Shown: positions 9,845 to 19,787, counted from the stretch's first letter. The stretch: 64,000 nucleotides of DNA from Arthrobacter sp. UKPF54-2 (GCF_007858535.1 NZ_CP040174.1:1054001-1118000); one strand, 5' to 3'. Translations and numbers: made by a program. Notes: generated from the sequence alone by a model not told the origin.

Positions 9845-10996
9845 CTAGAGCCCCATCCGTTCGAGCCAGAGCTTCGAGTCGTGGATTTCGGGTTCGGTGG
9901 GGAGGTGGTCGGCGGACTCCCAGACCCGGTTGAAGCCCGGCATCCCGGCAGCGTCGACCACTTCGCGGACGAATTTCGAGCCGTCGCTGTACTGGCGCAT
10001 CTTCGCGTCCAGGCCGAGCAGGCTGCGGATGAACTTCTCGATGGTGCCGCGGTCCTTGCCGCGGGCGTTGAAGCGCTGCCGGATGGTCTTGACCGAGGGC
10101 ACGATGCTGGCGTCGACCGCATCCATCACCACGTTGGCGTGGCCTTCCAGCAGGCTCATCACGGCGGTGAGGTGGGAGATCGCCGCCCGCTCCTCGGGGT
10201 CCTGGAGCAGGTCCAGGATGGCGCCGCGGCCCGGCGCCGCGCCGGGGCCCGAGCGGTCCCGGAGCGATTTCGCAGCCGCGGCCGCCCGTTCCATGATCGA
10301 GTCGACGTTGCCCAGCAGGTGGACGCTGAGGTTCTCGATCTGGTCCAGCATGTGGTGGCGCAGCCACGGGGCGGCGGCGAACTGCACGCGGTGGGTCTGT
10401 TCGTGCAGGCACACCCAGAGCCGGAAGTCCTCGGGCGCGACGTTGAGCTCGCGTTCCACCGAGACGATGTTGGGCGCCACCAGCAGCAGCCGGCCGCCGG
10501 CGGGGGCCGTGGAGTCCGGGGCCAGGGCGGAGAAGGGGTCGTACTGGCCCAGGACCTTGGACGAGAGGAACGCCAGGATCGCTCCCAGCTGGCTGCCCGT
10601 GATCGCGCCGCTGACACTGGCCGCGCCCGGGCCCACGGTCCCGCGGCGGCTTTCGAGCATTTTCTCGATCGCCGGCTGCAGCATCACGGCGAAGCTCTGG
10701 GTGTTGGCCTTGGCCCAGGAGGCCCGGTCCACCACCAGGACGGACGAGTCCCGGAGGTCGCGGGCCGCCTCGAGCCCGGTGATGTCGTGGACGTGCGGTA
10801 CGGAGATGTCCGCCATAAGCCGCAGGTTTTCGACGGCGGCGCCGATCTCCGCGGACCCCAGCGACGGGCCGGCCGGGGTCAGCCGCGCCGCGGTGGAGGC
10901 GGCCAGGTCCCAGTTGATCAGGGCCTGGGCCTGGGCAGCGGTCCCGGCCGGGGCCTGGGCTGATGTCTCGCGCGAAGAGGACTCCATAGCCCCCAT
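9845..10996 (-). CDS. Zinc-dependent metalloprotease (DUF2342 family)
   Basis: A 383-residue protein of the actinobacterial family often annotated as coenzyme F420 biosynthesis-associated protein or zinc-dependent metalloprotease. The metal site HEQTH is at residues 198-202, inside [14 protein letters not shown], and a downstream [12 protein letters not shown] segment supplies a likely third ligand. No signal peptide is visible, so it is probably cytoplasmic. It lies between dacB and tilS, a placement conserved in the group. The true substrate is unknown; the F420 link is only by annotation habit. Confidence 0.88.
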   Translation of the reverse strand: MGAMESSSRETSAQAPAGTAAQAQALINWDLAASTAARLTPAGPSLGSAEIGAAVENLRLMADISVPHVHDITGLEAARDLRDSSVLVVDRASWAKANTQSFAVMLQPAIEKMLESRRGTVGPGAASVSGAITGSQLGAILAFLSSKVLGQYDPFSALAPDSTAPAGGRLLLVAPNIVSVERELNVAPEDFRLWVCLHEQTHRVQFAAAPWLRHHMLDQIENLSVHLLGNVDSIMERAAAAAKSLRDRSGPGAAPGRGAILDLLQDPEERAAISHLTAVMSLLEGHANVVMDAVDASIVPSVKTIRQRFNARGKDRGTIEKFIRSLLGLDAKMRQYSDGSKFVREVVDAAGMPGFNRVWESADHLPTEPEIHDSKLWLERMGL

Positions 10997-11053
10997 CAGA
11001 TCACAGCGGGCCGGGGATCCGCCTTAAATTCGTCGGCCGGCGAACGCGCAGCC

Positions 11054-12583
11054 TCAGCGGCAGCCGCAGGCGGCCAGCACGGAGGCGGTCCGGTCCAGGG
11101 CTGCCTTGTTGCCGGCCGCGCCGGGCGTCAGGTTGTTGCCGATGAAGGAGAAGACCAGCAGCCGGCCGTCGGCGTCCACGACGTAGCCGCTGAGGGCGAT
11201 CACGGTGTTCAAGGTGCCTGTCTTGGCGCGGACCAGCCCGGCGCCGCGGGCGGTGCTGGTGTCCGTGTACCGGCTGCCGAGTGTTCCGGTCAGCCCGGCC
11301 ACCGGGAAGCCGGCCAGGGCGGAGCGCAGCCGGCTGTCCGCCCCGGTGGTCATCGCCCGGACGACGGCGGAAAGCTGCCGGGCCGAGACCTGGTTCGCCA
11401 GGGTCAATCCGGCCAGGTCGGCCGCCCGGAGCGTGGCCGCGGGGATCTTCAGCTCCTCGAGCTGCTGCAGCACGGCGGCGACGGCGCCCTCGTTGCCGGC
11501 CGGTTTGCCGCTGGCCACCGCCACCATCCGGCCCATGACCTCGGTGAGGTAGTTGTCCGAGGTGCGCAGCAGCAGGTCCACCTGCTGGCCGACGGTGGCC
11601 GACTCGACCTGGGCCAGGACCTTGCCGGCGCTGCCCCCGGCGTGGCTGCCGGCGTCGTCCGGGGTCTTTTCCGTGGCCTTTTCCGTAGCCGGCACCCGGG
11701 CGACGCCGGGGCTCACGGTAATCCCTGCGGCGGCGCCGGCTGCCGTGAGCCGGGCCGCGAAGGCTTCGGCGGCGGCCATGGCGGCGTCCCGCGGGCGGGG
11801 ACCGGCGGTGGTGCCGGGCTCGAAGCGGGCAGAGTTCAGGGCCAGCGGGAACAGCGGGGCCACCTCGCCGGCGGCAACGTCCTCCGGGCTCCAGGCCGGG
11901 CTCAGCGGCGGGCCGGTAAACAGGGTGTCGTCCAGCAGCACGGTCACCGCACCGGAGAACCCGTCCTGCTGGAGCGCCTGGACGGTGGACTGGGCGAGGG
12001 TGGCGAGCCCGGCACGGCCTAGCACTGCGTCCGGTGCCGACTCCCCCGCGCCCAGTAGCACGTCCCCGCCGCCGGTCAGGACAACGGTGCCGGGCGCGGC
12101 GCCGGCAACGGCCTTGGTGCTGAAGCGCCGGTCCGGGCCAAGGGTGCGCAGCGCGGCGGCGGCGGTCAGGAGCTTGATGTTCGAGGCCGGGGCGCGGACC
12201 TCGTCGCCGCCCCGGTCAAAGAGGACCTCGCCGGTGGCGGCATCCTGCACCACCCCGGTGAAGGACCCGGCGCCGTCGGCCTTCAGGGTGGCGTTGAGCT
12301 GGCCAGCGAGCGCCGCGGCATCGGGCACGGGCGCCGCGTCGCTGAGCGGCCGCGCACCGCCAGTGCCGGCGCCTGGTGCGCTCAGGGTGGCGGGCAGCTG
12401 CTGCCAGGGTCCGGCCGCAACCGGCGCCGGCGCCGGGACGGGACCAAGGAAACCGGGGCCGACCGCCATGCCTGCGGGGAGAAGGAGCGCCACCACCAGG
12501 AGGGTCAGGAGCACCATCGGGACGCTGCGGCCGAGCCGGTTGAACGCCGGAGCCGTGCTGGCGCGGCGCTTACTGCGTGTCAT
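11054..12583 (-). CDS. dacB: D-alanyl-D-alanine carboxypeptidase/endopeptidase (PBP4, class C)
   Basis: Peptidoglycan-trimming enzyme of the S13 family, exported across the membrane. The 509-residue protein has an N-terminal anchor or signal segment (about 20-40), the nucleophile motif SNIK (134-137), the SDN motif in LLRTSDNYLTEVMGR, and the KTG motif in VRAKTGTLN. All three penicillin-binding signatures are intact. It is divergent from ppa, with about 150 bases between the two starts. Its last gene neighbour on the same strand is the metalloprotease, 57 bases on. Confidence 0.94.
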   Translation of the reverse strand: MTRSKRRASTAPAFNRLGRSVPMVLLTLLVVALLLPAGMAVGPGFLGPVPAPAPVAAGPWQQLPATLSAPGAGTGGARPLSDAAPVPDAAALAGQLNATLKADGAGSFTGVVQDAATGEVLFDRGGDEVRAPASNIKLLTAAAALRTLGPDRRFSTKAVAGAAPGTVVLTGGGDVLLGAGESAPDAVLGRAGLATLAQSTVQALQQDGFSGAVTVLLDDTLFTGPPLSPAWSPEDVAAGEVAPLFPLALNSARFEPGTTAGPRPRDAAMAAAEAFAARLTAAGAAAGITVSPGVARVPATEKATEKTPDDAGSHAGGSAGKVLAQVESATVGQQVDLLLRTSDNYLTEVMGRMVAVASGKPAGNEGAVAAVLQQLEELKIPAATLRAADLAGLTLANQVSARQLSAVVRAMTTGADSRLRSALAGFPVAGLTGTLGSRYTDTSTARGAGLVRAKTGTLNTVIALSGYVVDADGRLLVFSFIGNNLTPGAAGNKAALDRTASVLAACGCR

Positions 12584-12735
12584 GGTGCTGCTGGTCCTTA
12601 GTCCCGAAATGTCCCCACTAGTTCCTGAAACCTGGGCCTGTCGCTATATCCTCAATAGTAGTCGGCGGCACCGGCACTGCTTTTTCCGTGCCTCACGTGT
12701 GCCGCGCACCCCCTGAATCCGTCGAGGAGCATTCC

Positions 12736-13224
12736 ATGAAGCATGACGTGACCATCGAGATCCCCAAGGGATCGCGCGTCAAGTACGAAGTCGACCACGA
12801 GACCGGCCGCGTCCGCCTGGACCGCGTCCTGTTCACCTCCATGCAGTACCCGACGCACTACGGTTTCTTCGAGAACACCCTGGGTGAGGACGGCGACCCG
12901 CTGGACGCGCTGGTGCTCCTGCAGGACTTCGATCTGCACCCCGGCGTGATCGTCGAGGCCCGCCCGATCGGCGTCTTCAACATGACCGACGACGGCGGCG
13001 GGGACGCCAAGGTCCTCTGCGTGCCGGCCGACGCCCGCTTCGACCACATCAACGAGATCAGCGACGTCAGCGAATTCCTGATCAAGGAAATCGAGCACTT
13101 CTTCACCCGGTACAAGGACCTGGAGCCCGGCAAGTGGGTCAAGGCCGAGGGCTGGGGCGACCGCGCCGCGGCCGAAGCCGAACTCGAAGCCTCGATCAAG
13201 CGCTTCGTCCCGCACACGCACTAA
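12736..13224 (+). CDS. ppa: Inorganic pyrophosphatase
   Basis: Hydrolyses pyrophosphate released by biosynthetic reactions. The 162-residue protein begins [18 protein letters not shown] and contains the family I signature [10 protein letters not shown] with the metal-binding aspartates. The ATG at 12736 follows a GAGGAG ribosome site at 12724-12729, which decides against an earlier in-frame ATG at 12688. Its short length is the usual one for prokaryotic hexameric enzymes. Confidence 0.97.
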   Translation: MKHDVTIEIPKGSRVKYEVDHETGRVRLDRVLFTSMQYPTHYGFFENTLGEDGDPLDALVLLQDFDLHPGVIVEARPIGVFNMTDDGGGDAKVLCVPADARFDHINEISDVSEFLIKEIEHFFTRYKDLEPGKWVKAEGWGDRAAAEAELEASIKRFVPHTH

Positions 13225-13229
13225 CGCGT

Positions 13230-13304
13230 CCGCAACACCAGCGCGGGGTCACTGTCCGCCCATCCGGCCGACCGCCATGGGCCGCAAGTGACCCCGCGTT
13301 GCGG
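13230..13304. repeat. Long-loop inverted repeat downstream of ppa
   Basis: The left arm (13230-13253) and right arm (13287-13304) pair over CCGCAA and CGCGGGGTCACT, interrupted by an extra CACCAG in the left arm; the loop is about 33 bases. A short copy of CCAGCGCGGGG flanks the element again at 13311-13321. It may act as the ppa terminator, but the long loop and lack of a T-run make a mobile or REP-like repeat equally possible. Confidence 0.6.
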
Positions 13305-13362
13305 TTTATGCCAGCGCGGGGGTTGCCAGCGGCGGGTCAGGATTGTGTGAAATTGTTGGTCC

Positions 13363-14688
13363 ATGAACGCCGAGCCAGCCTTTAGCCCGCCCTGCGGCCC
13401 GGTCACCGGATGGCGCGACGGCGCCGTGCTCCGGGCCTCGGGCATTCCCTACGCCACCGCGGCGCGGTTCCAGCCCCCGGCCAGCGCCCCCGACTGGACC
13501 GAGCCCCTGCCGGCCACCTCGCCCTCCCCCGCCTGCCCGCAGGCCCCGGTACCGTTTCTGGATGACATCCTCGGCACCCGGTACGGCGAACTGCCCGGCA
13601 GCGAGGACTGCCAGCGGCTCTCGATCACCCTGCCGGCGGACCTGCGCGCCGGCGAACGGGTGCCGGTGATGGTCTGGCTGCACGGCGGCTCGTACACCTC
13701 CGGTTCCGGGGACCTCGCGATCTTCGATCCCAAGGCCCTCGTGGCCGAAAACCGCGTCATGGTGGTGTCCGTGACCTACCGCCTGGGCCTCTTCGGCTAC
13801 CTGGCCACCGGCACCGGACGGCCCGCGAACCTTGGTCTGCTGGACCAGCTCGAGGCGTTCCGCTGGGTGCGGCGCAACATCGGCGCGTTCGGCGGCGATC
13901 CGGAGAACGTCACGGCGTTCGGCCAGTCCGCCGGCGGCGACGCCGTCGCGCACCTGATGTCGACCCCGGAGGCGCCCGCCCTGTTTCGGCGCGCGATCAT
14001 CCAGAGCGCACCGCTGGGCATCACCCGGGGACGGGCAAAGATGAGCGCCGCGATGGGCGTGGCAGCCGAGGCCGTCACCGAGGACACCCCGGCGATGGAC
14101 GTTGTGGAGATCGAGGAGCACGTCTCCCAGGTAGCCCGGAAATACGGGCTGATCGCGGCGATGCCCTTCGGCACCCAGTACGGCCACGCCCCGCTGCCGC
14201 CGGAAGCCGCCATCGAAGACGCCTGGAACTCCGCCGCCCCGGGGATCGAGCTCCTGATCGGGCACACCTCCGAGGAAGCCCGGATGTTCTTGCCGCGCAA
14301 CCGTGCGGTCAGCCGCGTCGCCAATGTCCCGGTGCTCGGCGCCGCCGTCGTCAAAGCCATCAGCTGGGCGGTGACCGAGGCGGTGTACGGCAGGGCCGCC
14401 CGGCGGTTTGCCCGCCGGCATGCCCGGGCCGGGGGCACGGCCTACCGCTATGTGCTCTCTTGGGCCGCGCCGGGAAACCCCTACGGCGCCGCGCACACCG
14501 TGGACCTGCCGCTGCTGTTCGGCAACGAAAAAACGTGGGCCGGGGCCGGGCTGCTCGCGGGCGCGCCCTGGGAGGACATCAACGCCCAGGGCCGCGAACT
14601 CCGTGCCCTGTGGGCCCGCTTTGCCGCCGGCGGGGGCCTGCAACGCCGCGGCGGGATTCCCGGCGCCCTCCGGTACCGCGCGGCCTGA
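13363..14688 (+). CDS. Carboxylesterase/lipase family protein (type B)
   Basis: An alpha/beta hydrolase of 441 residues. It shows the oxyanion-hole HGG (107-109), the nucleophile elbow GQSAG with Ser189, an acid-bearing segment in LIGHTSEEARMF and the conserved histidine in GAAHTVDLPLLFGN, so a full catalytic triad is present. No signal peptide is seen, which suggests a cytoplasmic esterase. The substrate cannot be told. It is followed after 2 bases by the DUF429 gene. Confidence 0.9.
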   Translation: MNAEPAFSPPCGPVTGWRDGAVLRASGIPYATAARFQPPASAPDWTEPLPATSPSPACPQAPVPFLDDILGTRYGELPGSEDCQRLSITLPADLRAGERVPVMVWLHGGSYTSGSGDLAIFDPKALVAENRVMVVSVTYRLGLFGYLATGTGRPANLGLLDQLEAFRWVRRNIGAFGGDPENVTAFGQSAGGDAVAHLMSTPEAPALFRRAIIQSAPLGITRGRAKMSAAMGVAAEAVTEDTPAMDVVEIEEHVSQVARKYGLIAAMPFGTQYGHAPLPPEAAIEDAWNSAAPGIELLIGHTSEEARMFLPRNRAVSRVANVPVLGAAVVKAISWAVTEAVYGRAARRFARRHARAGGTAYRYVLSWAAPGNPYGAAHTVDLPLLFGNEKTWAGAGLLAGAPWEDINAQGRELRALWARFAAGGGLQRRGGIPGALRYRAA

Positions 14689-14690
14689 AC

Positions 14691-15452
14691 ATGAAGACCC
14701 TCGGCGTCGACCTCGCCGCAGCCACCAAAAAGACCGCGGCCGCCGTCCTCGAATGGGGCGGCGGCGGCGCCCGGCTGGTGCACCTGGCGATCGGCGTCGA
14801 CGACGGCGAGATCGTCCGGCTGTTCGGCGCCACCGACCTGACCGGGATCGACTGCCCCGTGGGCTGGCCGGACGCCCTCCTGCCCTTCCTCGCCGGCCAC
14901 CTCGCCGGCGACGCGTACCCCGTGCTGGACCATGACGGCATCGAGGGCCGGCGGCTGCTGGCCTACCGCGACACCGACCGGTTCGTCACCGCCCGCACGG
15001 CACTGATCCCGCTGAGTGTCTCCGCCGACCGGCTGGCCCACCCGGCGATGCGCTGCGCCGTCATCCAGGCCAAGATCGCAGCGGAGCACGGGCCGCAGGC
15101 CAGGGACGGCAGCGGCCGGCTGGCCGAGGTCTACCCGGCGGCGTCGCTGAAGTCGTGGGGACTGCCGGCGCGCGGCTACAAGGGCCGCGGGGGCGGGGAA
15201 ACCCAGCGGCTGGCCGGGCTCCTGGACGGGTTGAAGCGGGCGGCACCCTGGCTGGACCTGGCCGGACACGACGGGCAACTGGCCGGCTCCGATGACCTGT
15301 TCGACGCGCTCATCGCCGCCCTCACCGCCCGGGCGGTGGCGCTGGGGAGCACGCTGCGCCCCGACGCCGGCCACGCCAGGGCGGCCCGGACCGAGGGCTG
15401 GATCCACCTGCCCGTGGGCGGCCTGGACGCCCTCCCCGGGTCCCGCCTGTAG
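14691..15452 (+). CDS. DUF429 domain-containing protein
   Basis: A 253-residue protein that starts MKTLGVDLAAATKKTAAAVLEW, the RNase H-like fold start typical of DUF429, and includes TGIDCPVGWPDALLPF and a C-terminal SDDLFDALIAALTARA segment with conserved acidic residues. The function of the family is unknown; a nuclease-like fold is expected. The ATG is two bases after the esterase stop, so the two genes are probably co-transcribed. Confidence 0.85.
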   Translation: MKTLGVDLAAATKKTAAAVLEWGGGGARLVHLAIGVDDGEIVRLFGATDLTGIDCPVGWPDALLPFLAGHLAGDAYPVLDHDGIEGRRLLAYRDTDRFVTARTALIPLSVSADRLAHPAMRCAVIQAKIAAEHGPQARDGSGRLAEVYPAASLKSWGLPARGYKGRGGGETQRLAGLLDGLKRAAPWLDLAGHDGQLAGSDDLFDALIAALTARAVALGSTLRPDAGHARAARTEGWIHLPVGGLDALPGSRL

Positions 15453-15539
15453 CAGCGCGGCAGGGCCCGCGTCGGGTTGTTACGGGCCCGGTAGCGGGTA
15501 CTTGCCTCCCCCCGGGCAAACGGTAGTGTGTCATCCAGT

Positions 15540-16139
15540 ATGTTCACGCTGACCATCAACCAAACCGACAGCCGGCGCGACGGCGACCGGGTGCCGCAGC
15601 TCCTCAAGGACCTGCGGCATATCCCTGCGCGCCTGGATTTCGACCGCTCGGTGGAGGACGAGGTACAGGGCATCGTGGACTGCCCGCGGCAGGCGGTCGA
15701 GGCGGCGCTGGTCGCCCTGCGCACCGGCGCCTGGTATGTCGGGATCGGCGTAGGCCCGGTCAACGAGCCGCTGCCGAACCAGGTCAAGGACGCCTCCGGC
15801 CACGGCCTGGTCTACGCCCGCCGCGCCGTGGACCGGCTCAGGAACAGCAAGGAACGCGTGCCGGTCGCGGTGGAGGGCCCGTTCGCGGACCTGGCCGCGG
15901 AGGCCGAGGCCGTGCTGCGGCTCCTCGGCCACATCGTGCACGACCGCAGCGCCGCCGAGTGGCGGGTGCTGGACCTGCTCACCCCCGGCGTGCGCGGCCA
16001 GCAGAAAGCCGTGGCCGAGGAGCTGGGCATCACCACCCAAGCGGTCAGCAAGGCCGTGGCCAGGGCCCAATGGAACGAGGAGCACGCAGCACGCCCGGCC
16101 GCTGCCCGGCTGCTGGCCCTGATCCTCGACGTCCGCTAG
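15540..16139 (+). CDS. SatD-like protein with C-terminal helix-turn-helix
   Basis: About 199 residues. The N-terminal part (DSRRDGDRVPQLLKDL, EDEVQGIVD, GAWYVGIGVGPV, GLVYARRAVDR) matches the pattern of the SatD family. The C-terminal part (AVAEELGITTQAVSKAVARAQW) is a clear winged-helix/HTH recognition segment. A GTG at 15528 in the same frame is an alternative start. The role is unknown; the HTH suggests DNA binding. It stands alone between the DUF429 gene and the convergent HAD gene. Confidence 0.7.
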   Translation: MFTLTINQTDSRRDGDRVPQLLKDLRHIPARLDFDRSVEDEVQGIVDCPRQAVEAALVALRTGAWYVGIGVGPVNEPLPNQVKDASGHGLVYARRAVDRLRNSKERVPVAVEGPFADLAAEAEAVLRLLGHIVHDRSAAEWRVLDLLTPGVRGQQKAVAEELGITTQAVSKAVARAQWNEEHAARPAAARLLALILDVR

Positions 16140-16160
16140 CCGCGGGGCCCGCAGGAGGAC

Positions 16161-17009
16161 CTAGCGCAGGATGCTGCGCAGCACGTGGGCGGCGCCGTCG
16201 TCGTAGACCGAGTGGGTGACCTCGTCCGCGGCGGCGATCACCTCCGCTGGCGCCTGGCCCATCGCCACGCCGCGGCGCGCCCAGGTGAGCATTTCGATGT
16301 CGTTGCGGCCGTCGCCGACCGCCACGGTCCGGTGCGCTTCGATGCTCAACCGTCCGCGCAGCTGTTCCAGGGCGCTGGCCTTGGTTACGCCGGCGGCGGC
16401 GATGTCCAGCCAGGCCGTCCAGCCCACCGAGTAGGTGACGCCGGCGAGGCCGACGTGCCGGATCGCGGCGTTGAATTCCTCGGGGGTGTTCTCGGAACTG
16501 AAGACCACCACGCGCACGGCGGTGGCCTCGAGCATGGTCTGGAAGTCGACGCCGATCGCCTCGACGCCGAAACTGGCGTCCTGGAAGCGTTCGGTGGAGA
16601 GGAAGTTGCCGTTCTCGTCCTCGAGCGCGTACTTGGCGGAGGGCAGCCGCTTGCGCAGTGCCCGGAGCGCGGGGCCGGGGTCGAAGGTGGCCTTGTGCAG
16701 CACCTCGTAGCCGTCGGCGAGCCCGGAATCCAGGCGCAGGGTGACGCCGCCGTTGGAGCAGACCGCGTAGCCGTTCTCGATGCCGATGTGCTCGATGATG
16801 GGCAGCGTGGCGTTGAGCGAGCGGCCGGTCGCGATCATCACTTCGTGCCCGGCGGCCACCACGGCCTGGGCGGCTTCCCGGACGGGGACGGACATGTGCC
16901 CGTCGTGGTCAACGAGGGTTCCGTCGACGTCGAGGGCGATCATCATTTTGCCGTTTGCGGTTCGCTGGTCATCGTTGCCAGCGACTGAGGTTTCAGTCAA
17001 TGTTGTCAT
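16161..17009 (-). CDS. HAD-superfamily Cof-type phosphatase
   Basis: The 282-residue protein has motif I LDVDGTLVD, motif II ATGRS, the Cof cap domain in the middle and motif IV VGDGRNDIEML. Such enzymes dephosphorylate sugar phosphates, flavin or other small metabolites; the specific substrate cannot be assigned. I use ATG 17009; the frame is open for 16 more codons but without support. It is convergent with the SatD-like gene and lies downstream of serS on the same strand. Confidence 0.9.
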   Translation of the reverse strand: MTTLTETSVAGNDDQRTANGKMMIALDVDGTLVDHDGHMSVPVREAAQAVVAAGHEVMIATGRSLNATLPIIEHIGIENGYAVCSNGGVTLRLDSGLADGYEVLHKATFDPGPALRALRKRLPSAKYALEDENGNFLSTERFQDASFGVEAIGVDFQTMLEATAVRVVVFSSENTPEEFNAAIRHVGLAGVTYSVGWTAWLDIAAAGVTKASALEQLRGRLSIEAHRTVAVGDGRNDIEMLTWARRGVAMGQAPAEVIAAADEVTHSVYDDGAAHVLRSILR

Positions 17010-17111
17010 CTCACAAGTAGAGCAGACACCGCTGACACCCGCTAGGACGCGCGCCACAGCGCGGCGTGAAGCCTGGGTGAACAGCGGCCGACGGCGGGTG
17101 GTCTGGGGACG

Positions 17112-17137
17112 GATTGCTTAGAGGGATCGCTTAGAGG
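17112..17137. repeat. Tandem 13-base duplication at the serS stop
   Basis: GATTGCTTAGAGG (17112-17124) is followed directly by GATCGCTTAGAGG (17125-17137), differing at one base. The second unit contains the serS stop codon, so a small duplication probably copied the end of the gene. Confidence 0.7.
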
Positions 17138-18411
17138 ACGGGGAGCACCGTCATGCCGCCGAGGTACTTCTGCAGCGCCGCGGGGACGTTGACCGAGCCG
17201 TCCGGGTTCTGGTGGTGCTCCAGGATCGCGACGATCCAGCGGGTCGTGGCGAGGGTGCCGTTCAGGGTGGCCACCGCGCGGGTGCCCTTGGGCGCCCCGT
17301 CCTCGTTCAGCACGCGTTCACGGATGTTGAGCCGGCGCGCCTGGAAGGTGGTGCAGTTCGACGTCGAGGTCAGCTCGCGGTACGCGCCCTGCGTGGGGAC
17401 CCAGGCTTCGCAGTCGAACTTGCGGGCGGCCGAGTTGCCGAGGTCCCCCGCGGCGGTGTCGATCACCCGGTAGGGCAGCTCGCACTTGGCCAGCATCTCC
17501 TCTTCCCAGGCCAGCAGGCGGGCGTGTTCGGCGGCGGCGTCCTCGACCGTGGTGTAGATGAACATCTCCACCTTGTTGAACTGGTGGACGCGGATGATGC
17601 CGCGGGTGTCCTTGCCGTGCGAGCCGGCTTCGCGGCGGTAGCAGGAACTCTGCCCGGCGTAGCGGATCGGGCCGCCGCTGAGGTCCAGGATTTCGTCCGC
17701 GTGGTAGCCGGCCAGGGCGACCTCGGAGGTCCCCACCAGGTAGAGGTCGTCCTCGGCGAGGCGGTAGATCTCGGCGTCGTGCTTGACGTCGAATCCGGTG
17801 CCCTGCATGGTTTCGGGGCGGACCAGCGTGGGGGTGATCATGGGGACGAAGCCGGCGTCGATGGCCTGCTCCATCGCCATCTGCAGCAGCGCCATCTCCA
17901 GCCGGGCGCCCACACCGCGCAGGAAGTAGAAGCGTGAGCCGGAGACCTTGGCGCCGCGCTCCATGTCGATGGCGCCGATCAGTTCGCCGATTTCCAGGTG
18001 GTCCTTCGGTTCGAAGTCAGGGAACTCGCGCGGCGTCCCGACCGTCTTGACCACCACGTAGTCGTCTTCGCCGCCGGCGGGGACGCCGTCCTCGACGAGG
18101 TTGGGGATGCCGCGCAGGAGCTCCTCCTGGGCGGCCTGGGCGACGTCTGCCTCGGCCGAGGCTTCCTTGACCGAGGCGGCGAGAACCTTGACCTCGGCGA
18201 GCAGAGCCTGCTTTTCCTCGCCCTTGGCCTGCGCCACCTTCTTGCCGAAAGCGTTCTGCTCGGCGCGCAGGTTCTCGAAGCGGATCAGTGCCGCGCGCCG
18301 GTCCGCGTCCGCGGCGATGATCGCGTCCACCACGGATTCGTCGGCGCCGCGGGCGCGCTGGCTGGCACGGAACTTGTCCGGGTTTTCGCTGAGGTCTTTT
18401 ACGTCGATCAC
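17131..18411 (-). CDS. serS: Seryl-tRNA synthetase
   Basis: Class II aminoacyl-tRNA synthetase. The protein of 426 residues starts at GTG 18411 ((M)[21 protein letters not shown]) and has the N-terminal antiparallel coiled-coil arm (about 25-105), motif 2 in [21 protein letters not shown], and motif 3 in the [20 protein letters not shown] region. The GTG is the only start that gives the standard SerRS N-terminus. It is divergent from the lipid kinase gene, with 78 bases between. Confidence 0.97.
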   Translation of the reverse strand: MIDVKDLSENPDKFRASQRARGADESVVDAIIAADADRRAALIRFENLRAEQNAFGKKVAQAKGEEKQALLAEVKVLAASVKEASAEADVAQAAQEELLRGIPNLVEDGVPAGGEDDYVVVKTVGTPREFPDFEPKDHLEIGELIGAIDMERGAKVSGSRFYFLRGVGARLEMALLQMAMEQAIDAGFVPMITPTLVRPETMQGTGFDVKHDAEIYRLAEDDLYLVGTSEVALAGYHADEILDLSGGPIRYAGQSSCYRREAGSHGKDTRGIIRVHQFNKVEMFIYTTVEDAAAEHARLLAWEEEMLAKCELPYRVIDTAAGDLGNSAARKFDCEAWVPTQGAYRELTSTSNCTTFQARRLNIRERVLNEDGAPKGTRAVATLNGTLATTRWIVAILEHHQNPDGSVNVPAALQKYLGGMTVLPVL

Positions 18412-18489
18412 CAGATAAGAGTATCGAATCCGGGGGGTATCCTTCGGCAGTCCTGCCGCGGCGCATGGCCGGGATAGTGTTGGAGCAAC

Positions 18490-19557
18490 ATGCGCGACTG
18501 GCTGCTCTACCTCGTCATCGCTGGGGCCCTGGTATTTGCCGTCTCCAGCTGGTGGGGTGTGCGCCGGCTGAAGGCCAAGCACACCCGCAGCGCCGTCTGG
18601 GAAGAGACGCACAACCCGGGCCTGGGCCGGCAGAAGGTCGCCGTGGTGCTGAACCCGATCAAGGCGCGGTCCGCGGAGGCCCGGGTCCTGGTGGAGAGCG
18701 CCTGCCTGGCGGCCGGCTGGGAGGCCCCGCAGTTCTTCGAGACCACCGCCGAGGACCCTGGCTTCTCGCAGGCCCGCGCCGCCGTCGAGTACGGGGCCGA
18801 CGTCGTCCTGGTGGGCGGCGGCGACGGCACCGTCCGGGTGGTGGCCGACGTCCTCGCGCACACCGACATCGCCATGGGGCTGCTTCCGCTCGGGACCGGG
18901 AACCTGCTGGCCCGCAACATCCACCTCGACATCGGGGACCTGCAAGGCTGCGTGGAGATCGCCCTGTTCGGGCACCAGCGCTTCATCGACACCGCCCGGA
19001 TGACGGTGGAGAACGCCCTGACGGGGCAGTCGGCGGAGCACGCGTTCCTGGTGATTGCCGGCATCGGCATGGACGCCGAGGTGGTGGGCGACACCAATGA
19101 CGGGCTTAAGAAGGCGGTGGGCTGGCTCGCCTACACGGAGGCCGGGGTGCGGCACCTGCCGGGCCGCCGTAAAAGGGTGGCCATCTCCCTCGATGACCAG
19201 CCCGAACAGTCACGGAAGATCCGCAGCGTCCTGTTCGCCAACTGCGGGCTGATCCCCGGCGGCATCGACTTTATCCCGCAGGCCATGATCGACGACGGGA
19301 TGCTGGACGTGGTGGTGATGAGCCCGCGCAGCGCGATCGGCTGGCTGGCCATGTACTGGAAGATTGTGCTCAAGCACAAGCGGAACCTGCCGGTGATGAC
19401 GTACTACCGCTCGGCCAAGATCGTGATCAAGTGCGCCGAGCCGATGCCCACCCAGGTTGACGGCGATCCCTCCGGGGAGGCCACGACGGTCACCGTGCAG
19501 GTCGCGCCCGGTTCACTGCTGGTCCGGGTGAAGGAAGGCGTCGGCCGGGAAGACTAG
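18490..19557 (+). CDS. Diacylglycerol kinase family lipid kinase
   Basis: A 355-residue protein with an N-terminal membrane helix (about 3-20), the family nucleotide-binding motif [12 protein letters not shown], and [13 protein letters not shown] downstream. Members phosphorylate diacylglycerol, sphingosine-like lipids or phosphatidylinositol-related lipids; YegS and DgkB are relatives. The exact lipid is unknown. Its stop overlaps by four bases with the stop of the convergent small gene. Confidence 0.9.
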   Translation: MRDWLLYLVIAGALVFAVSSWWGVRRLKAKHTRSAVWEETHNPGLGRQKVAVVLNPIKARSAEARVLVESACLAAGWEAPQFFETTAEDPGFSQARAAVEYGADVVLVGGGDGTVRVVADVLAHTDIAMGLLPLGTGNLLARNIHLDIGDLQGCVEIALFGHQRFIDTARMTVENALTGQSAEHAFLVIAGIGMDAEVVGDTNDGLKKAVGWLAYTEAGVRHLPGRRKRVAISLDDQPEQSRKIRSVLFANCGLIPGGIDFIPQAMIDDGMLDVVVMSPRSAIGWLAMYWKIVLKHKRNLPVMTYYRSAKIVIKCAEPMPTQVDGDPSGEATTVTVQVAPGSLLVRVKEGVGRED

Positions 19558-19787
19558 CTGGCTTCCTTCTTGTCGGCGTCCTTCGCCGCTTCGGCGGACT
19601 TCTTCGCCTCCGCTGCGGCCTTGGCGGCGCGCGCCTCGGACTGCTCGCGGATCATCGCCTGCTCCTCTTCGAAGCGCAGCCGGTCAGCCCGGTCGGCGTC
19701 GTCGCCGTCCCAGTCCTGGTTGTCAGCCGTCGGCTTGGGATTGACAATCATTCCCTGGCCGTCATTCTCTGTGCTGGTGCCTGACAT
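19554..19787 (-). CDS. Small charged hypothetical protein
   Basis: A 77-residue protein, very rich in Ala, Glu, Asp and Lys, with a long predicted helix or coiled coil from about residue 38 on (FEEEQAMIREQSEARAAKAA). The N-terminus is polar and Asp-rich (DWDGDDADRADR). No known domain was recognised. The ATG at 19787 follows a GGGAGCGGGCC region. Similar short proteins occur in Arthrobacter genomes, but I cannot name a function. Confidence 0.65.
   Translation of the reverse strand: MSGTSTENDGQGMIVNPKPTADNQDWDGDDADRADRLRFEEEQAMIREQSEARAAKAAAEAKKSAEAAKDADKKEAS

Noticed and set aside
8668..10122. Upstream extension of the hpt reading frame over tilS
   Set aside because: The extension is only a GC-rich shadow of tilS; the family N-terminus starts at GTG 8667.
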